NCBI GenBank assembly: GCA_038049695.1
Contig: CP142454.1
Span: 17,492,501 to 17,556,500, forward strand
Direction of reading: 5' to 3'
Source: Cinnamomum chago
Taxonomy: Eukaryota; Streptophyta; Magnoliopsida; Laurales; Lauraceae
Length of the DNA stretch: 64,000 nucleotides
The notes beneath the pieces are model-generated. The model had not been told where the DNA came from and searched no databases. It was given only the letters and a program-made list of their open reading frames with translations. Shown here piece after piece: positions 22,487 to 35,548 of this stretch. The translations under genes and the position numbers were made by a program. Numbering within the stretch: position 1 is the first letter of the stretch; every line of letters starts with the position of its first letter.

Positions 22487-24035
22487 GCTTGGGCTTGGGC
22501 TTGGGCTTCATGCGTGAGTTGAGCCTGGCTTGGCCCACTACCCATTTATAATTTTTTGGAGAATTTTTTTTCCCAAGAGGTGTGTCCAAAGAAGGTGTGC
22601 ATTTGTTCATCTGAACAGTCACTGTTCTGAACAGATGCAATCCCCCATGAAGAGACCTGATACAAGCTATTTATATGCATCTTATTCATGACTTTTCATC
22701 ATCACAATCATTGCTGCTGCATTGCATTTTCGAGTTATTATCTGTGTCTGGAGAGAGCTCTATTGCACTGTTGGTTCGCCTGTCACACAGTTTGTAGTGC
22801 TGTAACTGCTGTGAGATAGATCATTGTATTTCAGAAGACAAACGCTGTTAAACCTCGTGAGCACCATTGCGGGGGCGAATTTTGTCTTAAGCACATAGTG
22901 TCAAATGCTGGCCTTGATCAATCTTCTTCTGTGAATTTCTGAGATTCGTAACTCCAACAACAAAGTACTGTATTCTACCTTCAAACAATAAGTTGATTTC
23001 CATTCCTAGATTACATTCTGTAGTTTTGATTTACTGTTGTTCTGTTTCACTGTTGTGAGAACTATATCGTATATACTTAACTATTACTGTATGTACTCGG
23101 AACAACAGTGTGCAGCTTCAACAGCTTCAAAACACAAATACAAAACAAAATGACAAGGAAAGAGCTATGCATCTTATTCGTTTCTTTGATGAAGCCCAAA
23201 ATCTTGTTACAGTTAATGAACTACAAGCTTGCAACAAACTCATGGAAGGCGCATCATGAAAATAGAAATAAATCCATACTCCATAGACCTATCAATGCAA
23301 TCCATGAATGAAACATTAGAACCTCCCTTAGTTTTGAATCTTGGGTTATTGGATTGCCAAGAGAGAGATGGTCCCCTCCTCATATGAACAAGGTAAAGCT
23401 AAATTTTGATTGGCTAGTTGAGCAGGATGGGCATATTGCTGGGATTGGAGTTGTTAGATCATAAAGGTCGCCAGTCCGCTGCATTCTCTAAGAAAATTCT
23501 AATGCTCCACAATTAGAGGCAGAGTCGAAGCTTTGACTGGAGGAATGAATCTCCTAAAATCCATAAATATTAGGGATGTTATAATTGAAAGGGACAACCT
23601 TATTATCACTAAAGCCTTGCATCAACAATGTAACCTTTCTTGGAGTCTATTGAACAATTAAAAGAAAGATCAGGAGGAGGATAAGTGTGAATGTGTGATC
23701 CTCTTATCCTAAGCACCCATAGGAACCTCATTGTGGGGGCCATGTGGGTGTATGGTGCATAAATGAGCATGGACAAACATGATCGATACATAGCCATTAT
23801 GCATTTTTCATCATTTACATATGTAAATGAGTGCAAATAAGCAACCCATAATGATCCCACTTACACGCCCATTGACCAGAAGACTCCACTTACAGGCCCA
23901 TTGACTGGAAGACTTACTGGTTATGAATTGAAAAATCAGTATACCCTTAGCTTCAAGCAACAGCCCCATGGTCTCATCCATGAGGTGGTCCTCACCACCA
24001 TCACTACTATCATTATCTTCTAAATTCACATTAGA
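22487..24035. repeat. Segmental tandem duplication, copy 2 (uninterrupted)
   Basis: Direct repeat of copy 1 beginning at the same GCTTGGG triplication and ending at CACATTAGA. It lacks the solo LTR, so it preserves the pre-insertion state. It ends about 320 bases before the ATG of the receptor-like protein gene and may contribute upstream sequence to it. Confidence 0.93.
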
Positions 24036-24354
24036 AATCTGTGGACCTTCCTTCCTCCCTATTTATTTAAAACAGAAATCCCATGTACTAGTGTGTAGGT
24101 CAACGGTCTTCGTCAAATATCACCACTTGACTTGCATAAGGTTGATATCTCTCAATATTTTAATATAATGGTCACATCAAGGTATGTATACTTCACTTAG
24201 TCGTAAACTTTTTCTTATTATAAGAAATAAAATACGCGTAGAACACAGTACAGACTCACAAGGTTTGACTTTCTTCCCTACAAATAGCAGAGTAGCCTTT
24301 CATCTTTGGCTGGAAATCATAAACCGAGGGGAAGAAGATTTTCATTTTTGATAT

Positions 24355-27300
24355 ATGATGATGAGTTCATATATAATTCAACCTTTGTTCTTGTGGATTT
24401 GGCTTCTATTTCCTTCAGGGATTCTCCTCAGTTTTGGGTGTTTGCAAACTGAAAGAAGTGCTCTATTACTGCTCAAAGCTTCCATTAATGATGGAGGAGG
24501 TTCCTCTCTCCCTTCATGGAGAGAGGGAGACTGTTGCAGATGGGAAGGTGTGAATTGTTCCTCGAAAACAGGAGTGGTGAGGGAGCTTGCACTCAATGCA
24601 ACTAGGCAAGTTGAGTTGGGCTACTGGTATTTCAATCTCACTATATTTGCTTCATTCAAAGAGCTCCAACGGCTAGATCTATCAGCAAATTGGCTTGCAC
24701 TTGAAGGTATATTGATCGTAGCTTGCCATCCAAAGGATTGCAAATTGCTACATGGTAACTTTGTTTCATTCTGTATGACATGGATGCATGAAATATTCAA
24801 ATCTCCATCTACTTTTTTGAAAATAGGCCAAAAGTTTTATACTTATCTGAAATTTTCCCTAGATGCTCACTTTCTTGAACCTAGTTTACTGGATGGCCAA
24901 TGGGCTTTGATTTCATCTAATAGCTGGACACTATAACTTGGGTTTTGTTTCTTTATTCTCATGATCTCCTTTTCTTATTGTTAGGCCCAGAAAATTTGCA
25001 GGGATTGAGGAATTTAGAGTCCCTAGATTTAAGTTGGAATGCTTACAACACAAGTATCATTCCGTCTTTGGTTACTTTACCCCGTTTGAAAGCTCTTTCT
25101 TTACAGGGAAATCAAATTGAGGGGTTGGTTCCTATTGAAGGTAAATATACTGATCGATATAATTAAAAGTATTTCATTGCATTTGGTTTCTGTTGCTACT
25201 AGAAATTTATTTATATTTTTTTACATATTACTTCATTGTAGAATTATCGGTTATGAGGAAGTTGGAGATCTTGGATCTTAGTGAGAATAAGTTTACTGGA
25301 GGAATTCCTGCATCTTTGGGAAGTCTGTCTTCTCTTGAGGCCTTGTACTTGGGACACAATCTTCTCAATGGCTCCCTTGCCATCCAAGGTAGAAAAGTTT
25401 GAACTTTGGGCACAGTAGTTATTTTTCAACAAAAAATGGGCAACTCCAGTTACTATGCTATCGTTAATTAGCATTGCAAAGACATGTTTATATGTTCTAC
25501 TAAAATGGATCTTTTAAAGGCTATAAAAAAAAGAAATAACCAAATAGTTAAAGTTTCCTTCTGACAGTATGCAGCATACTATTCATCTTTTTAACACCAA
25601 AAGCAGTGAAGTACTTAAGATGAATGATTCAACATTTATGTATATTGCACAAGATGCAATCCTACGATATATGCCAAGACCACTTTCAGTTCAATGAATC
25701 TCCCACCTTGGACACTCCTTTGATTTGCATGGGTAAAATTTCATCTAATGATGATCAATTGATCATCCCCTTAAACTGAAATATGCATGGGAAATTATCG
25801 AAGAAGCAGGGAAGAAGAAAATAATGCCATCCTTCCCCAGTGCAGCAATGCATCCAATTAGATTTTTTTTTTCTTTCTTTCTTCTTTTAGGTTCTTTTAG
25901 TCTTAAGTAGTTTGGTCTTTCTCAATTTGCATTACATAGGTTAGTGTGTTTACAGGTATATGTCGATTGCAAAGGCTTCAAGAACTGGATGTTGGAGACA
26001 ATCAACTAAATGGGGTGCTTCCCACTTGTCTTAGCACCCTATCCGGCCTTCGAATGCTTGATCTCTCCTACAATCAATTTACAGGGAACCTTACTTCATC
26101 TCTCATCGCCAACCTAACTTCACTTGAGTACCTCGACCTTTCTAATAATAGATTTCATGGTTCAATTTCTTTCTCATCATTAGCTAATCACACCATGCTT
26201 CAACTGATTGACTTCTCGGGAAATAGCAAGCTAGAAATAGAGACTGAAGATTGTTCTTGGGTTCCAACCTTTCAGCTAAAGGCCCTATCCTTGTCAAACT
26301 GCAAAATCAACAAGAAGTCCAGTGCAATTCCAAGTTTCCTCTCCTCACAGCGACAATTAGAAACCCTCAACCTTTCCCACAACAGCTTAGTAGGAGACCT
26401 TCCATTTTGGTTGCTCAAGAACAACACAAGGTTAAAATACTTGAATATAATGAACAACTCATTTACTGGGTCATTTCAACTGCTGTCCCATCCCAACCCG
26501 AACATTCGTTGGCTTGATGTCTCCAACAATCACATTCGAGGGGAGCTTCCTTCAAACATAAGCTTACTCCTCCCTTATTTAGAATTGTTCAATGTCTCCA
26601 ACAATTTTATCTTTGGTGAAATCCCATCCTCAATAGGAGACATGCTACACCTACAAGCATTAGATTTATCAAGGAACAATTTCTCTGGAGAAATACCAGA
26701 TAATCTCGCCATAGGTTGCACCTCCTTGTATACGTTAATCCTATCAAAAAATAAATTGAAAGGGAAAATGCTTCCCATGTATTCTAACCTAGTGAATTTA
26801 GTATATTTAATTTTGGAAGGAAATGACTTCACAGGAGAAATCCCAATGAGCCTCTTCAATAGCTCTCTTTTGAATAAACTGGATCTAAGAGACAACCACC
26901 TCTCAGGAAGACTTCCCAATTTCATTGGAAGTCTTTCAAGCATGACCACACTTCTCTTGCATGGAAATCATTTTGAAGGACACATCCCAGATGAGTTATG
27001 TGAATTGAACGGCCTTCGTATGTTGGATCTCTCTGGAAACAATCTTACTGGTTCATTGCCCACTTGCTTCAACTTGTCAAATTTGGTATACTTACACTTG
27101 CAAGGAAATGACTTCAGAGGGTACCCTCCTAGTGGTCTCTCAAATAGCCTTTCACTTGTAACCTTGGATCTCGGCAATAATAACTTCAGAGGAAGTCTTC
27201 CTAGTTGGATTGGAGCTCTTTCAGAGCTGAGGGTGCTTCTCTTGAGTGGAAATCAATTCAAAGGTTTTATTCCTAATCAGCTATGTAAATTGATCAAACT

Positions 27301-28144
27301 ACGCATACTGGATGTTTCTCACAACAATTTCTCAGGTTCTATTCCTCCTTGCACTGGTAAAATCAAGTTTGGGGTCTCAGACACCGGCGATGATGCTTTT
27401 ATCCAAGAATCACAAGAGTATGAGGATTGGACAGAACTATACTCTTACAAAATCCTCTTTGGCCTGAAATTATACAGAGCCCGAACATATTTGTTACAAG
27501 ATGATAGAGAAGAGGTGGAGTTCATGACAAAGAGAAGATACCACTCCTACAGGGGTGATATTCTGAACTTCATGTCAGGAATCGATCTCTCTCATAACAG
27601 CTTGGCAGGTGATATTCCAACTGAAATTGGAAGCCTCAATGGGATACATGCACTGAACCTATCGAATAATGATTTATCAGGTCAGATCCCTAGATCCTTC
27701 TTGGGCCTAAAGATGATAGAAAGCTTGGACCTTTCCTACAATCAATTGAGTGGGGAAATCCCTTCCCAACTAGCAGAGCTTAACTTTCTGGCAGTATTTA
27801 CAGTTGCACACAATAACTTGTCAGGACAAATTCCAGAATCAGGTCAATTTAGCACTTTCGATGAGAGTGATTTCTTGGGCAACCCGGGTCTTTGTGGTCC
27901 ACCATTGGAAAAGAGTTGTGCAACTCCACCAAACTCAGGGGAATCATTCCCCAAGGAGGGTGAAGAAAAGCAAGATGCTAGTGGTGCTGATGATGATGAC
28001 AATGGCATCGACCGTCTTGCTTTCTATTCATGTGCTGCATTCTCATATGTACTCGGGTTTTGGGGATTCATTGCTCTTCTCTACTTTAATAAAAGATGGC
28101 GAGCAACATTCATCAGTATCACGGATAGATGTATGAGCTCTTAA
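24355..28144 (+). CDS. LRR receptor-like protein (RLP), four exons
   Basis: Exons 24355-24706, 24985-25140, 25242-25388 and 25956-28144 join in frame, all phase 1 with GT-AG borders, into 947 codons. Residues 1-30 are a signal peptide (WIWLLFPSGILLSFGC). An LRR N-terminal cap follows (ERSALLLLKASI, then CCRWEGVNC). Extracellular LRRs of the plant LxxLxLSxNxLSGxIP type fill most of the chain. A non-LRR island domain follows GSIPPCTGK, then the last four LRRs and the LGNPGLCGPPL C-cap, an acidic spacer, one membrane span (YVLGFWGFIALLYF) and a short basic tail. There is no kinase domain, so it is an RLP rather than an RLK. Such proteins perceive pathogen, parasite or developmental ligands at the plasma membrane, usually with the adaptor kinase SOBIR1. 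The start could also be one of the next two ATGs. No stop or frameshift is seen. The ligand cannot be inferred. Confidence 0.92.
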
Positions 28145-30176
28145 TGCTACTGCACTCTAGAGCTATACCTGTTTGAAACCCGTTTATGGAGACATGTAAG
28201 CACTTTCTCACTTTAATCTTATGTTCACACATGAAAGCTTGTTTCTGACTGATATCAACATGGAGCATGTATTGATTTTGTTTCTGGTATAACTTGACTC
28301 AAGGACTTGATTCCTCTCCAACATTTTTCTTCCTTGTGTTAGAATCTCTCTTTTTCTTTTTCTTTTTCTTTTTTTTTGTTTTGTTTTTCTTGTTTCAAAT
28401 AAGGTGATCACATGTCTAAAATAATAATTAAGAGGTGTTTACGTACCTTATTTGTTTATAGAAAAATCATATTAAACAAGTACATGAAGAACATTATGCG
28501 AAAAGGCAAAAGCATGAAAAAACAATTGATTGGCATACTTGAATAGTTTAGACTTATATTCTTTTTATTTATGTTTAGTTCAGATCAATATTCATAAACC
28601 ATGAAAAACAAGGTAACTGACATTAGAAAGAGAGGATTAAAGTCTCCCAAGATTTCTTCTTGATGATGTGGTTCACCAACCCGATATTGTCCGCTTTGGG
28701 CCTTTGACCCGCACAGTTTTATTTCTGGGGCTGACCCGCAGGCGTCCTCAAAAGGCCTTAGTACTGCAATAGGCGGGGGTTTGGACTTATAGCCAGGATC
28801 CGAACATCTCACCTTTCCAATGTAGGATTGGGCTGTTATAGATCCCTAAGCAAAAATATATAATAATACATATCATCTGAAATAAATCCTCTCTCCAAGG
28901 GTAACTTGTACAAAGATACTCTGGACTCCAATGAGTTTTTCAAATTTCAACTTTTCCAGGGTAAACAGGGAATGCTGAAGAGATGCTTGAAGTGCTATAG
29001 CACTTTAATAAGTACAACCTTATTTTTCATGTTTTGAGTGGACAGGTTCTAGTTCATGTATTTATTTTTGAAGATTAGGCTCCCAAGTGACTATTTCAGT
29101 CTAAAGTAATCGTAAAAACATATTCTGAGGACAGACAATAATGAACAAACTTCTTCTCTATTTTTTCAGTAAATAATTTAGAAACTTTGAAGAAGCAGAA
29201 AGAGACGGCAAAGAAAAGAATGTTCATATCTTGAAAGAAAGGATTTCATGGAAGTGGATGAGTGGATGATTTGCAGTAAACTAAATAGTAACCATGTCAT
29301 CTTAAAAGGTGAGAAAACATTAACCAGAGTGCAAGACTTGACAGAATGATGTTACTTTAAAAGCAAAAATGTTCCTTAATCTTTCACATCAGAATACATA
29401 TAGCACCAAAATAATTGAAAATCTGGAACTTCTGTGTTTGATGCTGGCTGGGATCATGATAGCTCATCCAAAATTAGTAATATTTTACTTTCTGCAAAAA
29501 AAAAAAAAGAAGAAGAAAACAAAAGTTGCTAAGAACGAACCTGACATACTAAGCATAATAAGATGAAGTTCATTTCATGTTCCATAATAAAACAAGCTAA
29601 ACATTTCAAAATAAGTATTTAATCAAAATTTACAGTTATCATAGCTCTTGAAACACACCATACATCCTCTACGGCCGAGGAAAGCACATCTTGATGTACT
29701 TTTTCAGGGACTATGGTGCAGAGTATTACCCCTTTCCTTTCAGCCACACATTAGTAACACACGCATTGTTTATCCATATTTAAGTAGTATAATTTTTTGA
29801 GCTGACATATTTAAGTAATATAATTCTTTGAGAGAGAGAGAGAGAGTGTGTGGATAGAAAATAATACAGTTTATCCATATTTAAGTAGTATAATTCTTTG
29901 GGCCGACATTTTAGATTGATGGGATAATGCTAAGTTCAAGATGATAATGATACTATCATTGTTCATAGATTTTAAATGTGTGGATTCACTCCTACAGGCA
30001 AGGTGCAGGGAATGGGAGACTGCCTGAAAGTGTGATCTGTATAGATCTCCCACCTCAAAATGTAGTAGTAGTGGTGGTGGTGGTAGTAGTCAAAACAATA
30101 ATAACGATAATAGTAATAATAAAATAAAACACTTGATACCTTCTGAGAATAGTTTCAATTTAGGTAAACTTTTCAT
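28145..30176. other. Intergenic, short TRIM/LTR-like remnant and simple repeats
   Basis: No gene seen. 28600-28840 read on the minus strand (CCCAATCCTACATTGGAAAGG, later GGACAATATCGGG) resembles short LTR/TRIM sequences common in plants, but no paired end was found. GA units occur at 29831-29847. TTTATCCATATTTAAGTAGT is repeated directly near 29770 and 29871. Confidence 0.5.
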
Positions 30177-30186
30177 AGGCCACCAG

Positions 30187-30315
30187 CTATGATGCACAGA
30201 TACGGCATGGACACGTCATGGACAGGGCAGAGACACGGATTTTACACATAAAAAGTGAAGTATCGGATACTATACGACACGATACGTTGCCCATTTTGAA
30301 GTATCCGTGCATCAT
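30187..30315. mobile_element. 129-bp MITE with 10-bp target duplication
   Basis: The left ATGATGCACAGATAC pairs with the right end inverted, ATGATGCACGGATAC. The decamer AGGCCACCAG flanks both sides (30177-30186, 30316-30325). A 9-10 bp duplication suggests a Mutator-type MITE. The interior (ATACGACACGATACG) is not coding. Confidence 0.8.
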
Positions 30316-30325
30316 AGGCCACCAG

Positions 30326-31071
30326 TGACCAACCTCATTCCTAACACCCCTTTCAGAAATTACCAATGTAGCTAATGACAATAACGAGAAGCACTTGACA
30401 CAGAGATCAAAGAGGACAATAATTTCCTAGTCTATTGCCAAAAAACTCAAAAATATTTGTTCTTTCAAGTTTCAACATAAAAGGACACCTAAGAGTAATT
30501 GATTCATTAAAGGATCTAACCTTTTCCTCTCCTTTTGACAACTGTGCTGCTTCTGATTCCATGTGTAGCAACCAAGAGAATTCTATCATTGGTATACGAG
30601 TGAGTTAAATGTGATCCCCAAGCGAGTTTTAAGTGTTGATCTTCTTAATAAACATGTTTTCATATATATTGAAAAAGAATAATACTAGGTAAAGCAAATA
30701 AGCGTTTAAGACGAAAAAGAAAACCAAATGTAGTTAAAATAGTTACCTGAGGGTACTAGATCTTTTGTGTGTGTGTATTTCCTCCACTGTACTCATATTG
30801 CATTATACTTTGCTATGTGGAACCATCTTGCTGCTACAAAGAAACTTATTTGAAATTCTTCTAAAAAAGGCCAGAATATACAAAGTTGTAGAACCAATCA
30901 TATATGAAAACACCTCCATAAAATGAAATGTCAGTCTTAGCCTGTAAGTCCTCTCTGCCTGGAGTACATCACCTTCCAACAGTGTCCTTATTAAGGGTAC
31001 CCCACATGACTGCTCTTGAAAAAGAACAGAGACAAATTCCAATAGCAATCCTCACATCGACTTCTGAACGA
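30326..31071. other. Downstream region of the RING gene, nothing else seen
   Basis: AT-rich, no supported coding sequence. It probably contains the 3' untranslated region of the minus-strand RING gene. Confidence 0.45.
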
Positions 31072-32380
31072 TTATAATTTGTTAGTGCACACAGGGCATG
31101 GGGGGTCCCATCGATCCGCTTCCAACGTTCTCTGCTCTAAGCAGTCAGCATGGTAAACATGAGCACAAGCCAAAACTGCTACAACAGAATTATAAATGGT
31201 AGGCATTATGTTGGCCAGGCTACTGGAAGGTTTTCGTTTCAACAGCTTCAAACATATCCCACACACAATCTTCTCCATGTCAAATGGCGCTAAGTCCCCT
31301 TCAAAAGCATTGGACCTTACTCTTTCAAGACTGCAGAAAGCCTTTTCCTTACTCTCTGAATATCAATGAATAAAAATGGAAGGGAAAAGGACAAATACCA
31401 ATATGAGAAAAGCTTATAAAATAAACCAAATGGACTACAAATGAGCTTGTTCATTTCTACACATGGTTTAATGATCCATACAATTGATTTGAAACTTGGG
31501 AGGCCCTTCTACATTGAATGTGACAATTTGTTCATTTGAATGAAGTTGAAAAAAAAATAAAAAAAAACCACCAGGATGGAACAATCACAGTGGATTCAAG
31601 GCAGGTTCCTTTTCTGATGAGGCCCATCAGCTCAACAATCTGGCCTTCTGTATCATTGAACCATAGGCCTAACTAGAGCATACTCAAAGCCCAAGCAACT
31701 ATCATACTATGCATATCGCTTAGGAGTCCTGATCCTCTTAGGCTTGGATCACAGAAATTAGAAATCTAAACCACTCAAATAAATACTCCCTCCTGCATGG
31801 TCAATTGCCAAAATTCACTCCAATAGTAGTTAGGCCCACTGTTAGATTGATGACATATAAAACATGAAAAAAAAAAAATATAGACAATTAACTTGTTTAT
31901 ATCTGAAAATTTGGCTCCGGATAAATCGAAAACGAAAAACAAAATTCATACAGCCAACCCCAACATAGTTTGGATAAGAATTTGATGGTGATGATATGTG
32001 ATAAATCTGACAGAAAACACAACTGCTATTTGGAGTGAATTTTGGTGGGGCCCACACAAGAGAGGGACATTTATTTTGAGGGGTTTTGAATTTTTAATAG
32101 GTGGGCCATAAACTTAATTCCTCATGTCTGGCATACCTTCATGGCATCCAGATCCACAGCAGATCAACTTAGAGGTCAGCTTTTCATCATCTAATGAGGC
32201 CACAGTTTTACAAAGTGTAGTTAGGATATCACTGCTGCTACTTGTGTTTCGTCGAGAGTAATGCTGGCTATAGTGACGACGTGACCGCCTCAAGAACATA
32301 GAACGGCTATGATTAGAATGATGGCGTGATACCCAAGGATGGCCATCTCGAAGCTTTGTTGATCTGCTGGTGGTATCCAT
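31072..32380 (-). CDS. RING-type E3 ubiquitin ligase-like protein, two coding exons
   Basis: Exons 32380-32137 and 31355-31072 join in frame (phase 1, GT-AG) into 175 codons. The N-terminal third is basic and rich in Ser, Arg and His (RSRRHYSQHYSRRN). The C-terminus is a RING-H2-like finger: C113-x2-C116, then C145-x-H147-x2-H150-x2-C153 and C168-x2-C171 (CAHVYHADC, CPVC). Such fingers recruit E2 enzymes and would make this a ubiquitin ligase; the substrate is unknown. The chain ends four residues after the last cysteine pair. Relatives often run on further, so an alternative 3' splice form is possible. An acceptor-like TTTTTCAG just upstream of the ATG suggests a 5'-leader intron. A MITE lies in the 781-base coding intron. 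Confidence 0.82.
31811..32045. mobile_element. MITE in the RING gene intron
   Basis: The left arm CCAAAATTCACTCCAATAG is matched inverted on the right (CCAAAATTCACTCCAAATAG). The element is about 235 bp and lies wholly inside the intron. The target duplication is not clear, so the superfamily is open. Confidence 0.68.
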
Positions 32381-33478
32381 GAAGAGGCCTTACAGAACCA
32401 GAGTAAGCTGAAAAATGCATGGACCATTTCAGGACAAGACAAATTAAATTGACCATGTTTGCAATCCAAGCCTGCTGAATCTATTAATTGAACTAATAAA
32501 CCCCCATAAGATCAACTTTCTGGGTCACCAACCCATGGACCCCACTCATAGATTAAGTGCTCTTACAGATAAGAGACCCAAACTATTGGAACCCCAACAG
32601 CAGAAACTATGTCAAGATGTCTAATCAATTCACACTACAGATAAGAAACCAAAAAACCCAGGTAGAAAATGATGAAAACAAGCTTTGAAGATGGAAAAAA
32701 ACAAACACACACACACACACACACAAAGGAGATTCAGAAGGCATGCATTACCAGAAGGGGAAGAAGATGTGGTAGAATAAGACCCTTATTTCTTTTCTTC
32801 TCAAACCTTTCTGCCTTCCTCATTTCCAGCATTCCTTGGAGAATAACATAACAAGTGCCATTTCAGGGTTTGGAGAATCTAGTGGCTTGGCGGTCCTGAA
32901 GCAGAAGAAAACTGACCCATCTCTTCAATTTACGGTTAAAAGAGGAGAGAAATGGAGAGAGGTGCGGCTCAACCATGGCCTCTGACAGCCATCCACGTCA
33001 AACATGTAGGCCCCATGTTGGTGTTGGTGAACCGGGTCAAAGGTTAACCCAAGCCCATAGTAACGATTAAACCCATTCTTTGACTACCCAGTGAGCCCAA
33101 TTGAGAAAATTGGTTGTGGGTCCATTTTGATCCATGGGTATTATTTTCAACCCATTGCCTGATGCAGATCGTATGTTATTCATTTATGTTTGTAAATTGA
33201 CTGTATTACACAGGTTTGTGTATATATGGGCTCGATTAGCGGTCTTGGTTGAGGCAATTTGTTTGGGTCTGAGTCTAGATTTAGGTCTTTAATTTAAATT
33301 CAGGTGCCTGTAGGAGCTAGTCCTGTAACATGGAACTGATTTGGGACCAGGTTCAGGTACAGGTCCCTGTTAATGATTCGGGTTTGGGCATGAATTAACC
33401 CAAAGCTGATCCACTTTCATCCCTAGCACTGTGGCCTTATTAGGGGTATGAATTAAAATCCAAGAAACTTGACTCTAT
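32381..33478. other. 5' region of the RING gene and spacer
   Basis: Probable leader exon and promoter of the minus-strand RING gene; I cannot fix the transcription start. An (AC)n run of about ten units lies at 32705-32724. The stretch 33180-33430 resembles decayed MITE sequence. Confidence 0.45.
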
Positions 33479-33906
33479 GGGTCTGTTTGGGAAGGGGGGG
33501 AAATGGGGGGGAGGAAAAAAAGGGGGGAAAGTGGAGGGAAAGTGATTTTGGGGGGTGTTTAGGAAGGGGGGAGGGAAAATGGGGGAGGGGAAATGGAGGG
33601 AAAAAGGGTATTTTTTCTCTCAAAAATTTTCCCCCCAAAACAGGGGGGAAAATGAGGGGAAAGTGTAGATGGAGTGATGAAATGACTAAAATACCCTTTG
33701 ACTCTATTTGAATTTTTTTCAAAAGCAAGGGTAAAATAGTATTTTTCTCTGTACCTCACTAACAAACAAAATTATACTTTTTCACTTTTCTTCCCCTTAC
33801 ATTTTTACTTCCCAAACAAGAGGAGGGAAAATCCCTCCCCTTCATTTTCCTTCCCCCTCAAATTTTCCCTCCCCTCCCCTCCCCTCCTCCCTTCCCAAAC
33901 GGACCC
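33479..33906. mobile_element. Tourist-like MITE, G/C-tract family, copy 2
   Basis: The left end GGGTCTGTTTGGGAAGGG and the right end inverted, GGGTCCGTTTGGGAAGGG, match almost perfectly. The purine-rich left arm and pyrimidine-rich right arm match the layout of the copy at 17372. The flanks are TAT and TAC, so the 3-bp duplication is imperfect or has mutated. Confidence 0.82.
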
Positions 33907-35179
33907 TACAGGAAAGATTTCAGAGCCAATTAACACAAGCAGATTCGACCAAGTGTGAGTCAGACACCCACCCAAGTTTTTTCATTATGAGCGCTAGAAC
34001 GAGGGATTGATCTCTGATTGTGTCCATGAAAGGGAGGTGGACTTAACGCAAGTCTGAGGTGAGTCAAGCAGGTTAGAGCAATTTGAAACCTGACCAGGGA
34101 TGGGAATTCCTAGATGGTCTCATGGACTCAACTGAACCTAACCCAATACTATGGTTTTAGGTTGACCTTTTTTTTCCTCTGGGAGTTGGGTGTAGGCTGA
34201 TATTTAGGACCCAATTAATATATAGGTTAGGCTCGATGCTTACTATTTGATCCGGCCAAACCCCACTCAACCCAACTTATTTGCACATAAATTTGAGAAC
34301 CCAATCCAAATCCCCCCTACGAATGTAGGATTTTATCGACCCTTTGGAGCTTCCATTACGAGTTCAAGCCTGAAAGTGGATGGACATTTCCAACCGATTG
34401 CCAATGAAGGTTTGTTGGCTCATGCGAATAAGCCCACCCACCAACTCAACCCACTTGACCCATAAGTGATTAAAAATAAATATTCAGGGTTAATATACAA
34501 AAATGACCATCAAATAACATCATCTTTAATGAAAAGTGAATCAAGAGAATGTGCAAATGAATACCCATCCATCATACTGGTAATTCAAAACCTAAAAAAG
34601 CAAAGGTCCTATCTATATTGTTACATTATATTCTTATTCCCTCACATCATATCATTCACACTTCACTCATTTTATAATCCTTTGGTGAGTTGAGTTGACC
34701 ATGCATGCTTATGCATTCAATTGTTACGAAGAAAAGAATAAAAGATGCAAGCAAACCACACACAAATTTACGTGGTTTCCTCTACCTAGAGATACGTCCA
34801 CGGATCATACAGATTTACTATACTCAAAGACAGAAGATGAGAATGCAAGATACAACTTCTTTGGTGGCTATGCTAGGGTTACGTAATAGCATATGATAAT
34901 ATTATGAAAATACCCCTATATGGTTCGGGTGAAATCAATGATGGTGGACCTGAGTCAACAGACCCGAATGAAATCAGGCTGTACACATAACATCAATCCC
35001 TACGTAATCTAGTGCAAGCAGACTAAGGGCAGGCAGTAGAAGATACTTAGATGGGATTGTAATAATAAGAGCTTATGAGGGCATTTGTATGTGGGGAAGG
35101 TGAAACGTGGAGTCTCAATCAAGGAACGTTGAGGTGGAGGAATGATGGAAGTAGAAAAACAGCAACCCCTACATTACTC
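33907..35179. other. Spacer with decayed repeats
   Basis: No gene seen. 34735-34840 contains ACACAAATTTACGTGGTTTC and ACGTCCACGGATCATACAG, words common in plant copia-type LTRs, but no complete LTR could be delimited. Confidence 0.4.
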
Positions 35180-35548
35180 TTAGGGCCCGTTTGGCATGTC
35201 TACTTTCCAAGTCTGTATCTCTTAAAACTAATTGGAAAAGACATTATGGGATAATAGACTGTTTGGATATCACAAGTAGTATGTCTATTTGAGCCAGATC
35301 ATAGACATTTTTTGTCTACTTCAAAAAAGCCCAGAAAGTATGCTGTTATGGACAGACAAAAAGGTCTGAAGCGGGTAGCCCATTTTGAGTAATTTTCGGA
35401 CAAGTTTGCCCTCACTTATTTCTGAGATTGACAAGTTTACCCATGGTCCTCTTTGCAACAACGAAGGTTCTCTCATTCACGTTGGAAAGAAAAAACCCTA
35501 ACAGAGCTTTTCCTTCCTTCCTCCACAGTGTTAACAAATTGGGAGCAA

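Noticed and set aside
34735..34900. Copia LTR
   Set aside because: Only short characteristic words are visible; no ends, PBS or second LTR could be found.
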